DNA from: Sipunculus nudus
Taxonomy: Eukaryota; Annelida; Sipuncula; Golfingiida; Sipunculidae
Length of the DNA stretch: 64,000 nt
NCBI GenBank assembly: GCA_026874595.1
Contig: CM049316.1
Span: 68,534,676-68,598,675, forward strand
Direction: 5' to 3'
This document shows positions 1 to 10,597 of the stretch, piece after piece. The notes beneath the pieces were generated by a model that did no database searches, was not told the DNA's origin, and saw only the letters and a list, made by a program, of their open reading frames with translations. A program made the position numbers and the translations under genes. Each line of letters opens with the position of its first letter. Position 1 is the stretch's first letter.

Positions 1-1686
1 AGACTGGCACGTTTCGACACCATTGGACCTACAAATCTGAAATTCCGCATACAGTTAGATGTCCCCAAAATCTCCTACCATGCCGAAAATTGGGTCAATA
101 TGACTTCGTTCCTTTGAGATATTAAGGAAAACCTCAATTTTTTATTAGAAATCAATTTTCACACTTCAGGACTGCCTAATATCAAAACCACTCATCTGGT
201 TTTCTTCATATTTACCTTAAATATTCCTCTATATAGTTCCTATGTACATGCCAGAAATTAAGTCAGTAATTTTTTAATTTAAAAAAGTTATGGGCCAAAA
301 CATAATGGACTTTGTAAAAAAATCAGGAAAGATATTTGGTCACTTAAGACCAAAAGTGTTTTAAAGGTAGGGACTTTTTTCAGTAATACAACTATAATTA
401 ATCAAAATTTAATTGTATACCAAAAATTAGATCAAAATCTGTTCAATATTTTTTTAAATATCGGCAAAAATATAAAATTGGTAACTTAAATTTTGCCCAA
501 GTTTGACCACGGCACGTTTTTTTCCTGTAAGTACTGTGGATTTAATTTTCATAGCATGTACACATAAGGATTTAATCTGTTAAAATCTGAAATTTGAAAA
601 TAAAAGCTGCAAAATTAGGCTAGTTATTAAATTTTTTTTTAGGCTCTTGTTGTATACCCTGACATTGTCAAGCAGTCCACTTTGATGACTGTAGGTCATT
701 GAGTGTACATCTCTATGCTCCCCAGGCTGTTGGCATAATGTTAGATGTCCCCAAAATCTCCTACCATACCAAAAATTGGGTCATTAGGACTTCGTTCCTT
801 CAAGATATTAAGAAAAAAGCTCCGTTTTCCATAAAAAAAGCCTTTGTTACACTACAAGGCTGCCTATTTTCAAAACCACTGATCTGTTTTTGATCATATT
901 TAGTATTCACATTCTTTCCTACATTTTCTATGAACATACCAAAAATTAGGTCAGTATTGGGTATTATTTTGAAGTTATGGACCAAAATGTAATGCAATTT
1001 TTAAAAAATCAGGATATATATTTACTCACCTAACCTGAGAATTGCTGAAGCTAGAGACTTTTTTTTCAGGAGTATAACTTTATTTAATCAAGATTCAATT
1101 GTTAACCCCAAATTAGATCTGGATTTTGCAAATTCTTCAAGTTATTAGCATAAATAAAAAATCAATACCTTAAATTTTGTCCAACTTTGGCAATGGCACG
1201 TTTTTTCCCTGTAAGCACTGTTGATTTAATTTTCACAGCATATATACATAAGGATTTAATCTATTAAAATCTGAAATTTCAAAGAAATTGATTGGAAAGA
1301 ATAGCTTTTATTCATGTTTTCATACACAATGTCAAGTGTTGTTTACATTTAGCCCACCTAGTGGTACAGCCTTCACTTGCATTATGTAACCCACCCCAGG
1401 CAGCTTCCTTGGCTCAGCTTGGCCAATACCAGCAGGCTTCCCCCCTCAGATGGTGCATAAACTAGATGAATGTTATTATTTTCTGTAGTTGATTCATTCT
1501 TATTATAGGCTATGCTATGCTATTTTAGATTTTGTATTGTACCACCAGGGTTACAATGATTAAAGTGTACATTTAATTGTGTCCACAAAGTGGTGTATTG
1601 CTATGAAAGTGCGGATGTTCATCAGATAAGTAATTCCTTACTTCAGAAGAGTAAAAACTTCACCAGGTGTGAAATTGACTATTAAT

Positions 1687-3636
1687 TGTATCGCCAGACA
1701 TAGTCTGGAGATACTATGGTTTTGGCACGGTCGCGCCGCCGCGGCCGCCGAGATTTCTTTTGGACACAATAACTCAAAAAATATTTCACGGATCTTTACC
1801 AAACTTGGTATATGTATAGATATGGGTGAGAGGACGATGCCTATTTAAAATGAGGTCATGACCTCAACTAGGAGAGTGACCTTGACATTGAATATGTTCA
1901 ATTTTGGGGAAAATCACACAAATTCTTTAATATCTCAAGAAATCTTGCATGGATTTATCCCAAAATCAACTTGATGGAAGATCATGGATAGGGTTGTCAT
2001 GTTCCAGAAACTGGTGGCGCCACCTATTATTCTTTACTTGTTTTCATGCCGTTTAATATCCCCAAAATAGCTACTTGACAGTACTGTGAGCATTATAAGT
2101 CAAAAACTAATGGGCAGATTTCTTTCATATTATGCAAATACATAGATATGGGTTATGGGATGATGTTTATTTAAATTGGGGTCATGACCTTTCCTATGAG
2201 AGTGGCCTTGACCTTGAATATTGCCATATATGGTGAAAATCACACAAAATCATTAATTTCTCAATAAGGGATGCATGCATTGGTCCAAAAATCAACTTGA
2301 CCGAAGATCTTGGATAGTAATGTCATGTACCGGAAACAGGTGGCGCCACCTTTATTCTTTTACTTGTTTTCTTGCCGTTTAATACCCAATCATTGCCACT
2401 TAACAGTACATTTATAACCTGTGAGCATTATAAGTCAAAAACTAATGGACAGATTTCTTTCATATTATGCATATACATAGACATGGGTTATGGGATGATG
2501 TATATATAAATTGGGGTCATGACCTTTCCTATTAGAGTGGCCTTGACCTTGAATATTGCCATATATGGTGAAAATTACACAAAATCATTAATATCTCAAT
2601 AAGGGATGCATGCATTGGTCCAAAAATCAACATGTTTGAAGATCTTGGAAAGTTTTGTCATGTACCGGAAACAGGTGGCGCCACCTGTTATTCTTTTACT
2701 TGTTTTGTGCCGTTTAATACCCCATCATAGCCATTTATCAGTACTGTGAGCATTATAAGTCAAAAACTAATTTACAAATTTCTTTCATATTATGCATATA
2801 CATAGATATGGGTTATAGGATAATGTTTATTTGAATAGGGGTCATGACCTTTCCAATGAGTGGTCTTGACCTTGAATATTGCCATATATGGTGAAAATCA
2901 CACAAAATCATTAATTTCTCAATAAGGGATGCATTGATTGGTCCAAAAATCAACTTGACTGAAGATCTTGGATAGTAATGTCATGTACCGGAAACAGGTG
3001 GCGCCACCTGTTATTCTTTTACTTGTTTTCGTGCCGTTTAATACCCCATCATTGCCACTTAACAGTACATTTATAACCTGTTAGCATTATAAGTCAAAAA
3101 CTAATGGACAGATTTCTTTCATATTATGCATATACATAGACATGGGTTATGGGATGATGCATATATAAATAGGGGTCATGACCTTTCCAATGAGTGGCCT
3201 TGACCTTGAATATTGCCATATATGGTGAAAATCACACAAAATCATTAATTTCTCAATAAGGGATGCATTGATTGGTCCAAAAATCAACTTGAACGAAGAT
3301 CTTGGATAGTGTTGTCATGAACGGGAAACAGGTGGTGCCACCTGTTATTCATTTACTTGTTTTCGTGCCGTTTAATACCCCATCATTGCCACTAAACAGT
3401 ATTGTGAGCATTATAAGTCAAAAACTAATGGACAGATTTCTTGCATATACATGGACATAGGTTAGGGGATGATGTATATTGAAATTTGGATCATGACCTT
3501 TTCTATGAGAATGACCTTTTTTATGAGTGTGGTCTGATATTAATTGTTGCTGAAGATGGGGGGCCTATTCTTAAAGGGGGGGGGGATTAATTGTCTGGCG
3601 ATACTATGGCACCTGCGGTGCCAAGAAATATCTAGT
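1687..3636 (+). mobile_element. Family D HINE-like element nested in family A
   Basis: The 5' end GTATCGCCAGA forms a hairpin with TCTGGAGATAC. The same sequence returns inverted near the 3' end (TCTGGCGATAC, about 3594-3604), followed by a GGCACC-tgc-GGTGCC hairpin and a CTAG terminus (3632-3635). The flanks match the uninterrupted paralogs at 29311-29320 and 54478-54486, where attaaTTccag is continuous. The insertion therefore lies between two T residues; the exact edge is ambiguous by 1-2 bases because both sides carry TT. Confidence 0.8.
2037..3540 (+). repeat. Tandem array of about 330-bp units in family D
   Basis: Four units and a partial one, with the phrase TTTACTTGTTTT recurring at about 2040, 2366, 2702, 3025 and 3359 (spacing 323-336). 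Each unit carries GGTCATGACC, CCTTGACCTTGAATATTGCC and, at its end, the palindrome GGTGGCGCCACC (2013, 2339, 2674, 2997; the last at about 3331 is GGTGGTGCCACC). There is no open reading frame across units. Confidence 0.85.
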
Positions 3637-5025
3637 TCCAGTAATAAATTAAAACTGGGATAGTAATTAGCACAATGATATTGTTTGTCCCTCATTCAAC
3701 CAACAGTGTGTATACTTTATTTGAAAAGATGTTTTATTTTATCAAATTTACTGAATCTTTTATTTTATTTTGGTGAATAAAATTAAGCATGTACTGAAAA
3801 CTTCTATGTGCAAAACTTTTTAATAGTGATTCAAGGAATAATCTTGTAGATGCCATGTTGTGGCATTATATTCTTTTAAATTCAGTTTAAACATTTGTGA
3901 TTTAAAAATAAAAAAAATATATGTGTATGCATAATATGACCCAATATGAGCTACACTCTGGATATATAATGATTGCAACTTTTGCAACAATTCTAATATA
4001 GTAACTTATAGTTTCAGTTTTTTTATTAAAAATATATAAAACTTGTAAATAAAAAAAAAATGATTCAGATAAAAACTTCTAAATGAAAAAATGTATATAT
4101 GCTAAAAAAATAGGATTATATATAAAAACTTAAATGCATTATTTATTTGAAAGTGAAATAAAGGTATTAGTCCATTCTGTCCACTTGCCTGTCCATCTGT
4201 AAATTTTCATATGCATCACAGTATCTAAAAACTTTTACTGTTTTTCTTCATGACAGTCTTGTCAGAGTATTAGTTTGCAATCATATATTTAGAACTTTAC
4301 TATAACCAAGTAGGAGGGCCCCTTTCCTCTTAGCTTTTCATATTCTTATAATAAATGAAAAACATTACAATAGAATATTTCGACATCCACCTTCATGCTG
4401 CCCTCACTTTTCCCTTCTCATAACCCCATCCCAGAGTCAGCCTCAGTAAGCAAGAACAAGATGAATCAGATATATTCATACTTAAATATTTTGTTTAACT
4501 ATTTGTCTATAGGTACCTATGTACATACCAGAAATTATGTCAATATTGTGTAATATGTAGACATAGTGGGCATCACAATAATGTACCTTGTCAAGACTAA
4601 AGAGATATTGTGTCATACAGCACAAATTCATAAATCACTTCATCAGCATAGTTAATCATAACATCATATCTGTCAAATTGAAAGCTTGCAGACTACCATA
4701 CACTTTAGATCCTTCAACAAATAGCCTTATCATCATTCTACTACTGCTCATTACTGCCGTCATTGCATTCATATTTGCTCAAATATATCACAATTTTCAA
4801 CCCCTCCTAAATAAATGAAAAATAAACTACTATATTTTACTCTATTAATCCATCAGTCGGGTAATTTCATTTATCATTTACTCACATATTACATTACATT
4901 CCTTTATAATAGCCCAACATGTCCATGATATTCATAATCTTTATCAACTCGATATAGTATCACAGTGGAGTAACATTTATAGTCCAATCACAATCAGCTG
5001 AGCGCCATGACCCATGGGTCCCTTG

Positions 5026-5680
5026 TCTTTAAAAAGTAATTAAGAGAGCTTAATGCCATACCGGTTTGGCATCCCCATCCGCTTCTGCACTTTTAAAAGG
5101 CTTATATCACCTACATGCTGGCATCTATCAATATTATATCATAATTCTGTATTATTATTGCAAAAAATGTTCCTGGTGTTTTGATCTTGACTTATGCTCT
5201 CAAGGTCAAGTCACAGTAGATTCTGGGCATTGCTTGTTCATTAGCACAATAACAACAAGGGTTTTGATTTGATTTTGTTCTAATTTAGTGGAAGGCATCT
5301 ATTAATGCCACTATCGAAATGATTAACTTTTGGTTGACCTTGACCCATATTTGCGCAATTTTTTAGCACTTTGGCATTATCACCAATGACTGAATATCAT
5401 CAAAAAATGGTTTTCAGTGCTTCCTAGGCATACTGTCAAATATTCTTGTATATCAGTATTGCCCCATACTAATTCCAAATAGTTTTTTTTTTTTAATTTG
5501 GTCACTGATATAATTTAGCACAGTGACCAAATACTGTCAAAAAATGGTTTTAGGCGCAGCTAAGGCATATTATTAAATATTCTTATGTTTCAGTATTGTT
5601 ACATTCTGATTTCACAGTTTTCTGAAATTAGGTCATTCTGACCTGATTTAGCCTTAAAACTTTGTTTATATTAAAAACTA
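5026..5680. other. Low-copy AT-rich spacer with a degenerate duplication
   Basis: No gene seen. A loosely conserved unit of about 130-140 bp occurs twice between about 5340 and 5610: each contains a CACTGAyy/AATACTGTCAAAAAATGG-type segment and an ATTAAATATTCTT-type segment. A small ORF at 5066-5272 has no support from splice signals or recognisable sequence. Confidence 0.5.
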
Positions 5681-6242
5681 GGTCAGTATTGCGTCTTGTT
5701 CTGAAGTTATGGGCCCAAACATAATGCACTTTTTAAAAAATTAGGAAATATATTTACTCACTTAACAAGAGAATTGCTAAAGCTTGGGAATTTTTTTCAG
5801 GAATATAACTTTATTTAATCAAGATTCAGTTGTCTACCCAAAATCAGATCTGAATTTAATTTTTTTAAGTTATAAGTATAAATAAAAAATCAATACCTTA
5901 AATTTTGTCCAATTTTGGCAATGGCCCATTTTTTCCTGTAAGCACTGTTGATTTAATTTTCACAGCATATATACATAAGGATACATAATACTTCAAAATC
6001 TGAAACTTCAAAGGAATTGATTGAAAAGAGTAGCTTTTATTCAAGTTTTCATACATCATGTCAAGTGTTGTTCACATCAAGCCCACCTAGTAGTACAGCC
6101 TTCACTTATGTCATGTAACCCACTCCAGGCAGCTTGCCTTGGCTCAGCTTGGCCACTAATAGCAGGCTACCCCTCTGCCCTGCACTCCCCCCCCCTTCCC
6201 CCCCCCCCCCCCCCCCCGATCCATAAACTAGATGAATGTTAT
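5681..6242 (+). mobile_element. Family A internal fragment
   Basis: Matches the interior of the family A copies (for example 28590-29100 and 53745-54260), including the C-rich tract, here 31 bases almost all C at about 6187-6217. It lacks both family termini and is cut at 6242 by the 5' end of a family C element. Confidence 0.65.
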
Positions 6243-8377
6243 TGTATCCGCCAAAACAGAGTTTTGCGGATACTATGTTTTCAGCTGCACGCCGCCGCTG
6301 CTGCCGCCGTAGGTGTCCGGAGAACTCATCCGTAACCGCTGGGCAGAATTTTACGAAACCCAGGATTATGTTCGGGTCACATGTGAACTGCTGCGCCCCG
6401 ATTTTGTTTTGACCTCTGACCTTTCCTCTGCACTCTGAGTCCGTTTGTGCGTCTGTTTCCACACATAAATCCACATATCTCCGATACCGTTTGACGGATC
6501 AGGAAATTTTTTTGCACAAATGTAGCCCTTGGAGAGCTTTATAACATACACAAAAAATGGTGGCGCCACCTGCAACCATGTTTGCACAGTGTCCATCTGT
6601 TCGTCTGCCTTGGGTTAAAATCACTCATATCTCTGCAGTGATTTGACTAATTCACCTGAAATTTGGCATGCGTATACATCCTGGATAGCTTTTTTGATTT
6701 TATGACAGGTGGCGCCACCTACATTCACGTTTATGCTGCAGACATCCAAGCTCATATCTCGGGAACCGTTTAACCGATCAGGAAAATTTTTTTTGCACAA
6801 ATGTAGCCCTTGGAGAGCTTTATAACATACACAAAAAATGGTGGCGCCACCTGCAACAATGTTTGCACAGTGTCCATCTGTTCATCTGCCTTGAGTTAAA
6901 ATCACTCATATATCTGCAGTGACTTGACTAATTCACCTGAAATTCGGCATGCGTATACATCCTGGATTGCTTTTCTAATTTTATGATAGGTGGCGCCACC
7001 TACATTCACATTTACGCTGCAGACATCCAAGCTCATATCTCGGGAACCGTTTGACCGATCAGGAAAATTTTTTTGCACAAATGTAGCCCTTGGAGAGCTT
7101 TATAACATACACAAAAAATGGTGGCGCCACCTGCAACCATGTTTGCACAGTGTCCATCTGTTCGTCTGCCTTGGGTTAAAATCACTCATATCTCTGCAGT
7201 GATTTGACTAATTCACCTGAAATTTGGCATGCCTATACATCCTGGATAGCTTTTCTGATTTTATGACAGGTGGCGCCACCTACATTCACGTTTACGCTGC
7301 AGACATCCAAGCTCATATCTCGGGAACCGTTTAACCGATCAGGAAAATTTTTTTGCACAAATGTAGCCCTTGGAGAGCTTTATAACATACACAAAAAATG
7401 GTGGCGCCACCTGCAACAATGTTTGCACAGTGTCCATCTGTTCATCTGCCTTGGGTTAAAATCACTCATATCTCTGCAGTGACTTGACTAATTCACCTGA
7501 AATTCGGCATGCGTATACATCCTGGATTGCTTTTCTAATTTTATGACAGGTGGCGCCACCTACATTCACGTTTATGCTGCAGACATCCAAGCTCATATCT
7601 CGGGAACCGTTTGACCGATCAGGAAAATTTTTATGCACTAATGTAGCCCTTGGAGAGCTTTATAACATACACAAATTATGGTGGCGCAACCTGCAACCAT
7701 GTTTGCACAGTGTCCATCTGTTCGTCTGCCTTGGGTTAAAATCACTCATATCTCTGCAGTGATTTGACTAATTCACCTGAAATTTTTGGCATGCGTATAC
7801 ATCCTGGATAGCTTTTCTGATTTTATGACAGGTGGCGCCACCTACATTCACGTTTACGCTGCAGACATCCAAGCTCATATCTCGGGAACCGTTTAACCGA
7901 TCAGGAAAATTTTTTTGCACAAATGTAGCCCTTGGAGAGCTTTATAACATACACAAAATATGGTGGCGCCACCTGCAACCATGTTTGCACAGTGTCCATC
8001 TGTTCATCTGCCTTGGGTTAAAATCACTCCTATCTCTGCAGTGATTTGACTAATTCACCTGAAATTCGGCATGCGTATACATCCTGGATAGCTTTTCTGA
8101 TTTTATGACAGGTGGCGCCACCTACATTCACGTTTACATTGCAGACATCCAAGCTCATATCTCGGGAACCGTTTGACCGATTGGGCCAAAATTTTGCATG
8201 TGTATAGATCTCACATAGCTCTTTATCATACGCAAAACTGGTGGCACTACCTGCAGCCATTTTTGCACAGCTCCTGTCTGTTTGTCTGCCATTGGATAAA
8301 ATCACTCATATATCGGCAGTGGTTTGACATATCTGCCTGAAATTTTGCAGGTTTGGGCCAAAGTTTTGCATGTGTAT
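6243..8377 (+). mobile_element. Family C HINE-like element, 5' end intact, 3' end lost at the retroelement
   Basis: It begins with the hairpin GTATCCGCCAAAAC-aga-GTTTTGCGGATAC (about 6244-6273), followed by a GC-rich stretch, then the tandem core. The expected 3' end (present at 22826-22868 and 49415-49464) is missing, because the LTR retroelement begins at 8378 within a core unit (gcatgtgtat is normally followed by agatct) and is itself broken downstream. Confidence 0.75.
6559..8300 (+). repeat. About 280-bp tandem satellite array with paired GGTGGCGCCACC palindromes
   Basis: About six highly similar units. Palindromes lie at 6559, 6708, 6840, 6989, 7120, 7269, 7400, 7549, (7680 mutated), 7831, 7962 and 8111, with spacing alternating between about 149 and 131 bp. 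Each 280-bp unit is therefore two diverged half-units. Small open frames of 70 codons recur in every unit only because the period leaves one frame open; they have no coding signature. Confidence 0.9.
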
Positions 8378-9510
8378 TGTCACCAGAAATCGGTGACAAT
8401 ATGTACGGTGTTTTGTATCATAGTTTAACGAAGTCTGTTCTCTATTGATATTGACGTGAAACGTCATCCTAAAGCGTTGACAGGTCTTGATTGTATATAT
8501 ATATATATATTGTGTATTCTTGTATGGAATCCCATCGGCTATCAGCTGATTTATCCGTGTCACGCATCGTGTGTAATTATTTCTGGTATGTGGGTCGCCA
8601 AGGTGACGCTAACAGTCAAACTAGGTCACATATATCCTTATATGGGACACTTGAGAAATGAGCCAATCAGAGAACCGGATCGCCGTATTGTGACGACGAT
8701 TGTGACGTCAGAGTTCAGGGAGAGACGCTGGAAGCTGCCTTCAGTTGGGTCTTGAAGCTTGAGGTGGCAGCACGCACGCACGGGAGTAGGAACATTGAAA
8801 CGCCAGGAACGACATAGAAGCAAGCTTCTACAAGGACCCAGCTCATGAGAACTCAGCCGTGCTGCAGAAAGAGCTTCGTATTGGCGATATAGAGAGAGCA
8901 CGCTCGTCACCTGCCGGCCTAGTTCAGCTTGACCTAGATACATAACCGCCGTAAGCCGTGAAACCGTTGCTACACGAGCAAGGTCAAGGACTCTAAGCTC
9001 TACATAAACAAAGGGCGCTATTGCATGCATGTGAATGTAAACCTACCCGGGTCGCTGACAAGCAAGATCAGTTGAAGATCGCTAAACTCAGAAAGACTAT
9101 ATGCTGCTAACCATACGCTAGATTCTACACAAAACAGTAACCAGAGATCTCTGAAGGAACTGGACTTTATTGGTTTTTATACAAACCACGGACTCAGTAA
9201 ATATCCTGTATTTTTAATGTGAAGAACTGTCGTATTGACACATCAACGCACACACTCACACTTGTGTCTCTGTAAGTATTGTCTTGAATATATTTGTGAA
9301 TTTAACCTCATGTCTCATAGTTTCTATTGATCTGGGTGTATGATTGTCTGGTATTTTTTATACACGTCCTTAAAAGAACCTGGAAATGTCACCTGTAATG
9401 ACCGGGATCTAATTTCTTGATTAATGAAATCAAGTGGCGAGCGTTAACCCATCCTATTGTTTTATAGGATATATCCGTTGTAAAGTTTTCATGTTAAGTT
9501 AGGGGTGACA
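8378..9510 (+). repeat. Putative 5' LTR
   Basis: Begins TGTCACC (8378-8384) and ends GGTGACA (9504-9510), a perfect 7-bp inverted repeat as expected of LTR ends. The first 25 bases also fold as a hairpin (ATTGTCACC with GGTGACAAT, 8376-8400). Promoter-like motifs are present: a CCAAT box at 8663-8667 and a CRE palindrome TGACGTCA at 8703-8710. A (TA)n tract lies at 8494-8510. With no 3' copy in the window, the LTR assignment rests on ends and position only. Confidence 0.55.
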
Positions 9511-9535
9511 TTGTATGGCGAGCGTGCCAGGATAT
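9511..9535 (+). promoter_or_regulatory. Putative primer-binding region
   Basis: Immediately after the LTR end lies TTGTATGGCGAGCGTGCC. A TGG-initial, GC-rich segment a few bases past an LTR is the usual place for a tRNA primer site. The matching tRNA cannot be named without a search. A related TGGCGAGCG occurs at about 9435. Confidence 0.35.
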
Positions 9536-10231
9536 AATTAGCCTTAAAAAAAACTGGCTAATTACAGTGAGTTTCAGAAGTTTTGAACTGAGAAAACAGT
9601 ACTGAAACCAGACATTCATATACTCAAACCAGAGTTGATCTGAATTAATAATTGGAAATGACACCAAACTGATGTTATAGTGTATACTTGCTCAATGAAA
9701 TTACCCCACTATTAGGAGTTAATATTTATTCTGTGAGAATATTACCTGAAGCATAACATTGTTTCAGGATTAGCATATACCTTGAAGATTTGGCTAGAAC
9801 ACATGCATGTTTTGTGAGTAATGCTAGTTCAGTGATACCTGAACATCATTACTGATTTGATATAAACCCAGATTAGAGTGAACATTTTTGATGTTGTTAG
9901 ATACGCCCTGGTATAATTTTTCCTACACTGGTTTGTGATTGGTCACGTGGTAGGGTCTCTTTACAGGTAAGTTTACCCCTCCCGATTGGCATGGTAATCA
10001 TAGGTGCATGGTGTTTATTGATATCTTGATATCCATCCGTCCATCCGTCTGACCCTTCGTCCGACCTTCCGTCCGTCCGTCCGTATAAGTAGATTTTGAT
10101 GCGTAGAGCTACCGTAGTGTTATTGTACGGATACCGCCGGTTCGTTAGGTTGGCTTTGACAGTACGTATTTACGGATTTTTAAGAGCCGATATTACTAGA
10201 TACTGGAATCTTACTAGGTTAGAGCGTTACC
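9536..10231 (+). other. Retroelement untranslated leader
   Basis: No ORF of note. Contains a strong splice-donor-like ACAG|GTAAGT at about 9963-9972 and a TCCGTC-rich simple repeat at about 10030-10085, ending just before the gag start codon. Confidence 0.45.
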
Positions 10232-10597
10232 ATGGAAACGTTAGAGTCACTTGTTAGATGCGGGCAGGCCTTGGGGCTTAAGGACCAGGCTTTACAAGAT
10301 TATGTTGAGGCTAGACGGCGTGCGGATGAAGAACGTGAGGAAAGAGCTAGGCAACGTGAAATAGAGCGTGAGCAGCGGGAAATAGAGCGCGAGCGAGAGG
10401 CTAGAGCCCACGAATTAGAGGTTCTAAGGTTAAAGTCTGACTCTGGGGTTAAAGAAGAGAGAAGTAGGGATGTATTCCCGAAAATCCAGCTTCCACCTTT
10501 TGATGAGGCTCACGATCAGCTAGATGCGTTTCTTGAGCGATTTGAACGATTAGCTGTATGTCAAGGCTATGATAGGGAGAATTGGGGCTTCACCTGA
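10232..10597 (+). CDS. Retroelement gag N-terminal part (frameshifted)
   Basis: The ORF starts at an ATG in good context (ACCATGG) and runs 121 codons. Residues about 28-72 are an Arg/Glu-rich stretch (repeated REIERE-type heptads) predicted as coiled coil, followed by a segment with PKIQLPPFDE and FLERFERLA that resembles the start of Ty3/Gypsy gag capsid regions. In such elements gag packages element RNA into particles in the cytoplasm. The frame ends in a stop at 10597, while the homologous continuation is in the next frame from about 10582, in a short G run. No canonical slippery heptamer is seen, so a lesion is more likely than programmed frameshifting. Confidence 0.7.
   Translation: METLESLVRCGQALGLKDQALQDYVEARRRADEEREERARQREIEREQREIEREREARAHELEVLRLKSDSGVKEERSRDVFPKIQLPPFDEAHDQLDAFLERFERLAVCQGYDRENWGFT

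Larger units (their letters stand above)
1..5025 (+). mobile_element. Family A HINE-like element, 5' cut by window edge, carrying a nested family D element
   Basis: Position 1 matches 27638 of the complete copy at 27534-30558, so only about 100 bp of 5' end is missing. The 3' end shows the family signature: inverted copy of the 5' terminus (CAGCTGAGC, about 4996-5004), the palindrome GACCCATGGGTC, then CCTTG at 5021-5025. Three paralogous copies in the window (this one, 27534-30558, 51067-55931) align along most of their length, including a C-rich tract and a 3' hydrophobic pseudo-ORF. No transposase or Rep/helicase coding sequence is visible, so it is non-autonomous. Confidence 0.75.

Noticed and set aside
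4588-4818. Hydrophobic ORF (IIILLLLITAVIA) resembling a membrane peptide, also at 55515-55724
   Set aside because: Lies in the 3' part of family A; the third copy (30230-30350) lacks its first half, with no sign of coding constraint.
6990-8044. Four near-identical 70-codon ORFs in tandem
   Set aside because: They come from a 280-bp satellite period with one frame free of stops; the same sequence is open on the other strand and the ORFs begin inside the palindrome.
6559-8300. CRISPR-like regular repeats
   Set aside because: Units are long, contiguous and without variable spacers, in eukaryotic DNA; this is a satellite.
8638-9030. Minus-strand 130-codon ORF in the LTR
   Set aside because: Antisense to an LTR with relatively high GC, which lengthens chance open frames.
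10582-10597. Programmed ribosomal frameshift between gag frames
   Set aside because: No canonical slippery heptamer or clear downstream pseudoknot seen; the overlap lies mid-capsid, where frameshifting is not expected, so a mutation is more likely.
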